A stretch of 64,000 nt of DNA, from the NCBI RefSeq assembly GCF_001420605.1, contig NZ_LJIZ01000023.1, positions 62,001-126,000 of the forward strand. The letters are read 5' to 3'. Numbering within the stretch: position 1 is the stretch's first letter; each line of letters opens with the position of its first letter. This document shows positions 61,469-64,000 of this stretch, piece after piece. Both the position numbers and the translations under genes were made by a program. The stretch comes from Bacillus sp. FJAT-25509. GTDB lineage: Bacteria > Bacillota > Bacilli > Bacillales > Bacillaceae_G. The notes beneath the pieces are model-generated. The model saw only the letters and a list, made by a program, of their open reading frames with translations. It was not told the origin of the DNA and did not search any database.

Positions 61469-64000
61469 ATGAAAAACGGAAAATTTAAAGCGTTTAAAGT
61501 TATGTCTACAACTGCCTTAGTATCATTACTTTTTACATCATTAGCTTTTGCAGACAACGATAACGTTACACCTCAAACTGATTCAACTGAAGGAATGGTT
61601 GAACAAGGAACATTTACTAAGAATAATTTAGATTTATCTCAAGAAAACTCATTGTATAAAGAAAGCAACAATCAAGAAGCTACAAAACAAGATGTTACAA
61701 AAACGTATAAACCAGATGAAGAAGTTCATTTAATCGTTGAAGTGGAACAACCTACGGATAGCGAGCAAGCTACACCTGAACATAAAAAAGCAATGTTTAA
61801 AGAAAAGCAAGACAATGTAATTGGTGAAATCTCAAAAGGAAAAAATTCTAAATCAAATGCAGCTTTTAAAGTGAAGCACCGTTACTTTGAAGGTTTTAAT
61901 GGATTCAGTATTGAAACAGAATATAAAAATTTAAAAGATATCCAGTCGATCCCTGGCGTTAAGCATGTTCAAGTTGCTAGAACATTCCACGAAACGATGG
62001 CAGCAAGTAAAGAATTAGTACAAGCTCAAAAGGTATGGGAGCAATATGGCTATAAAGGGGAAGGTTTAGTAGTAGGAGTTGTCGATTCTGGTATTGATTG
62101 GACTCATAAAGATATGACTCTATCAGATACAGCTAAGGCGAAAGAAAAATGGACAAAGGATAAATTTGACCAATTCGCAACAACAACAGATGTAAACGAA
62201 CAATGGTATTCAGATAAAGTACCATCTGGATATGACTGGGCAGACAACGATACAAATGTTATTCCTGGACCAAAAGGTAGTTCGCATGGTACGCACGTAT
62301 CTGGAACGATTGGAGCAAATGGTGATGATTCTAAGGGCGGAGTAGCTGGTATTGCACCTGGAGTTCAACTATTAGCAGAAAAGGTATTTTCTGATAATGG
62401 TGGCGGGGCTTATGAAGATGATATTATCGCGGGAATCGAGCATGCGGTTACGATGGGCGCAGATGTAATTAACATGAGCTTAGGTAGCGATGCAGGTTAT
62501 GTAGACGAAAATTATGATCCAATCCAAAAAGCAATCAGAAATGCGACTGAAAAAGGTACATTAGTTGTAGTAGCAGCTGGAAATTCAGCATTCAGTTCGG
62601 AAGCCTTGCTAACACCTGCAACAATAAGACCATTTGCGGAAAATCCTGATATTGGAACGGTTGGCTCACCTGGTGTTAGTCCATATGCAATATCAGTTGC
62701 TTCCTATGAAAATTCTAAAATTCATATGAACGCAATTTCAGATGGAAGCTTAGCAGTACCATTCAAAGACCATTCTCAATATGGACAAGCTTTCAATGTA
62801 TCTAATAATCTATTACCAAATACAAACTATGATTTGGTATATGTAAATGAAGGAAAAACGGCGGCTGATTATCCAAAAGGAAAAACGAATTACATTGCAG
62901 TAGTTAAACTATTAAATTCATATAGTACTGTTTCATCTATTCAATTTACTGCAAAAGCTGCAGGAGCGAAGGCTATTATTATGATCCCACCTTCAAACTG
63001 GCCTGATTATGTAACACTACCTGTAACACCATCTGCAACACCAACTGCTTCAACAAGTAAATCAATCGGTCAAGCATTATTAGATAAAATGAGTAAAATG
63101 CCTACTGGTCAATATTTAAGTATGAAAAATATCGGCGATTATTGGGTAGATAATCCAGATAAAGACACAATGTCTTATTTCTCATCAATGGGTACAACTC
63201 CAACATTAGACTTTAAACCAGAAATGTCGGCTCCGGGTGGAAATATTTATTCAACTATTCCTGGAAATAAGTATCAAGTAATGAGTGGTACATCAATGGC
63301 GACACCACATGTTGCAGGTGGTTCAGCATTAGTATTACAGTCACTTTATGAAAAAGGATTAAAACACTCAGAAGATACTGTTTTAAAAGCGAAAGTTGCA
63401 TTAATGAATACATCTAAAGTCATTATGGATCCAAGAACAAATAGTGAAGTTCCATATTCACCACGTATTCAAGGGTCTGGTTTAATGCAAATTCAAAATG
63501 CTATTAATACACCAGTTGTTGTAACAAATCGAAACGCTCCTTTAGAACAGGCTGGCTCGGTAGCATTAAAGGAAATCGGACAAAATACAAGCTTTAAATT
63601 AAACGTAGATGCTTTTGACGCACCTAAAGGTAAAAATAATAGTGCTGATATTGAATACAATGTATATGTTGATTTATTAAAAGATAAGACAGAAACAAAG
63701 CAATTTGATTTTGATCATGATGGCCAATTAGATTCTAAAGATTATTTAACATTATCAAGTGATCAAATTAAGGGAGCAAAAGTCACTGTAAATGATAATA
63801 TCGTAACAGATAAAATTGGGTCTACATTGAAAATCAAACCAGGTCAATCAAAAATGTTAACAGTTAATATATCTTTACCAGCTTCATTAACGAAAAACAG
63901 TTTTGTTGAAGGATATGTTCGTCTTGTACCAGTAGCAAAAGACCAAGATAAAGCTGTACCGTTAACTATGCCTTATATGGGCTTCTATGGAAAATGGGAT
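61469..64000 (+). CDS. Large Vpr/C5a-peptidase-like subtilisin-family protease, 5' part
   Basis: Partial: 844 codons are present and the gene runs off the right edge in frame. Signal peptide (MKNGKFKAFKVMSTTALVSL... cleaved near LAFAD), propeptide, then catalytic motifs GVVDSGIDWTHKD (Asp), SSHGTHVSG (His) and MSGTSMATPHVAGG (Ser). A PA domain lies between His and Ser, and DFDHDGQLDSKD is a calcium-type loop. Most of its length aligns closely with the minus-strand protease at 53106-56615, so the two are recent paralogues. The N-terminal 60 residues are the most different part. ATG after AGGAG. Confidence 0.9.
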   Translation, partial: MKNGKFKAFKVMSTTALVSLLFTSLAFADNDNVTPQTDSTEGMVEQGTFTKNNLDLSQENSLYKESNNQEATKQDVTKTYKPDEEVHLIVEVEQPTDSEQATPEHKKAMFKEKQDNVIGEISKGKNSKSNAAFKVKHRYFEGFNGFSIETEYKNLKDIQSIPGVKHVQVARTFHETMAASKELVQAQKVWEQYGYKGEGLVVGVVDSGIDWTHKDMTLSDTAKAKEKWTKDKFDQFATTTDVNEQWYSDKVPSGYDWADNDTNVIPGPKGSSHGTHVSGTIGANGDDSKGGVAGIAPGVQLLAEKVFSDNGGGAYEDDIIAGIEHAVTMGADVINMSLGSDAGYVDENYDPIQKAIRNATEKGTLVVVAAGNSAFSSEALLTPATIRPFAENPDIGTVGSPGVSPYAISVASYENSKIHMNAISDGSLAVPFKDHSQYGQAFNVSNNLLPNTNYDLVYVNEGKTAADYPKGKTNYIAVVKLLNSYSTVSSIQFTAKAAGAKAIIMIPPSNWPDYVTLPVTPSATPTASTSKSIGQALLDKMSKMPTGQYLSMKNIGDYWVDNPDKDTMSYFSSMGTTPTLDFKPEMSAPGGNIYSTIPGNKYQVMSGTSMATPHVAGGSALVLQSLYEKGLKHSEDTVLKAKVALMNTSKVIMDPRTNSEVPYSPRIQGSGLMQIQNAINTPVVVTNRNAPLEQAGSVALKEIGQNTSFKLNVDAFDAPKGKNNSADIEYNVYVDLLKDKTETKQFDFDHDGQLDSKDYLTLSSDQIKGAKVTVNDNIVTDKIGSTLKIKPGQSKMLTVNISLPASLTKNSFVEGYVRLVPVAKDQDKAVPLTMPYMGFYGKWD

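Overview
The window is low-GC, Gram-positive, Bacillaceae-type chromosome. AGGAGG-type ribosome binding sites, frequent TTG/GTG starts, intrinsic terminators after most operons, and a run of B. subtilis 'yt' genes in nearly B. subtilis order support this. The genus is not certain; a Bacillus-like relative outside the B. subtilis group (for example Gottfriedia) would fit. No rRNA, tRNA, CRISPR array, insertion sequence or prophage was seen.

Left part (1-28,300) is a conserved housekeeping block: MurJ/YtgP lipid II flippase (cut by the window edge), RsuA-family pseudouridine synthase YtzG, the small DeoR-type YtzE, dipeptidase PepV, an MFS carrier, ThpR, pullulanase AmyX, YtmP, YtzH, TrmB, YtnP, YtzB, YtoP, then YtpP-YtpQ-YtpR-SftA, a nicotinate phosphoribosyltransferase and MurC. 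Between YtoP and the YtpPQR-SftA run sits what looks like an accessory insertion (12.8-19.4 kb). It is an ABC importer operon with an embedded alkaline-phosphatase-superfamily hydrolase, a DeoR regulator and a Cof-type HAD phosphatase, most simply read as uptake and dephosphorylation of a phospho-organic compound.

Middle part (28.3-46.3 kb) is accessory. It has a monomeric sarcosine-oxidase-like flavoenzyme, a 41-bp tandem repeat field, and an MFS transporter plus a histidine-ammonia-lyase-fold protein that lacks the Ala-Ser-Gly cofactor tripeptide. An AraC regulator, a divergent SDR/MerR pair with a textbook MerR promoter, a CtaG-like/DUF2243 membrane pair, an MFS exporter and a metallo-beta-lactamase-fold hydrolase follow. 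It ends with a three-gene NHEJ operon (Ku, ATP-dependent ligase, OB-fold plus polymerase), an RNase J1-like paralogue and a HEAT-like protein.

Right part (46.5-64 kb) is rich in exported proteins. It holds a 1429-residue subtilase ending in a cohesin-like domain and a dockerin, and a secreted protein of unknown function translationally coupled to a lipoprotein. It also holds a fragment of a protease C-terminus and two large Vpr/C5a-peptidase-like subtilases in opposite orientation, the second cut by the right edge. Between those two lie a repetitive glycine-rich protein, an unusual sigma factor followed closely by a second-type ClpP gene, a cupin and a nucleotidyltransferase.

The most notable candidates are the MIO-less ammonia-lyase homologue with its transporter and regulator (possibly an ergothionase-type enzyme), the secreted-protein/lipoprotein pair, and the sigma factor-ClpP pair.
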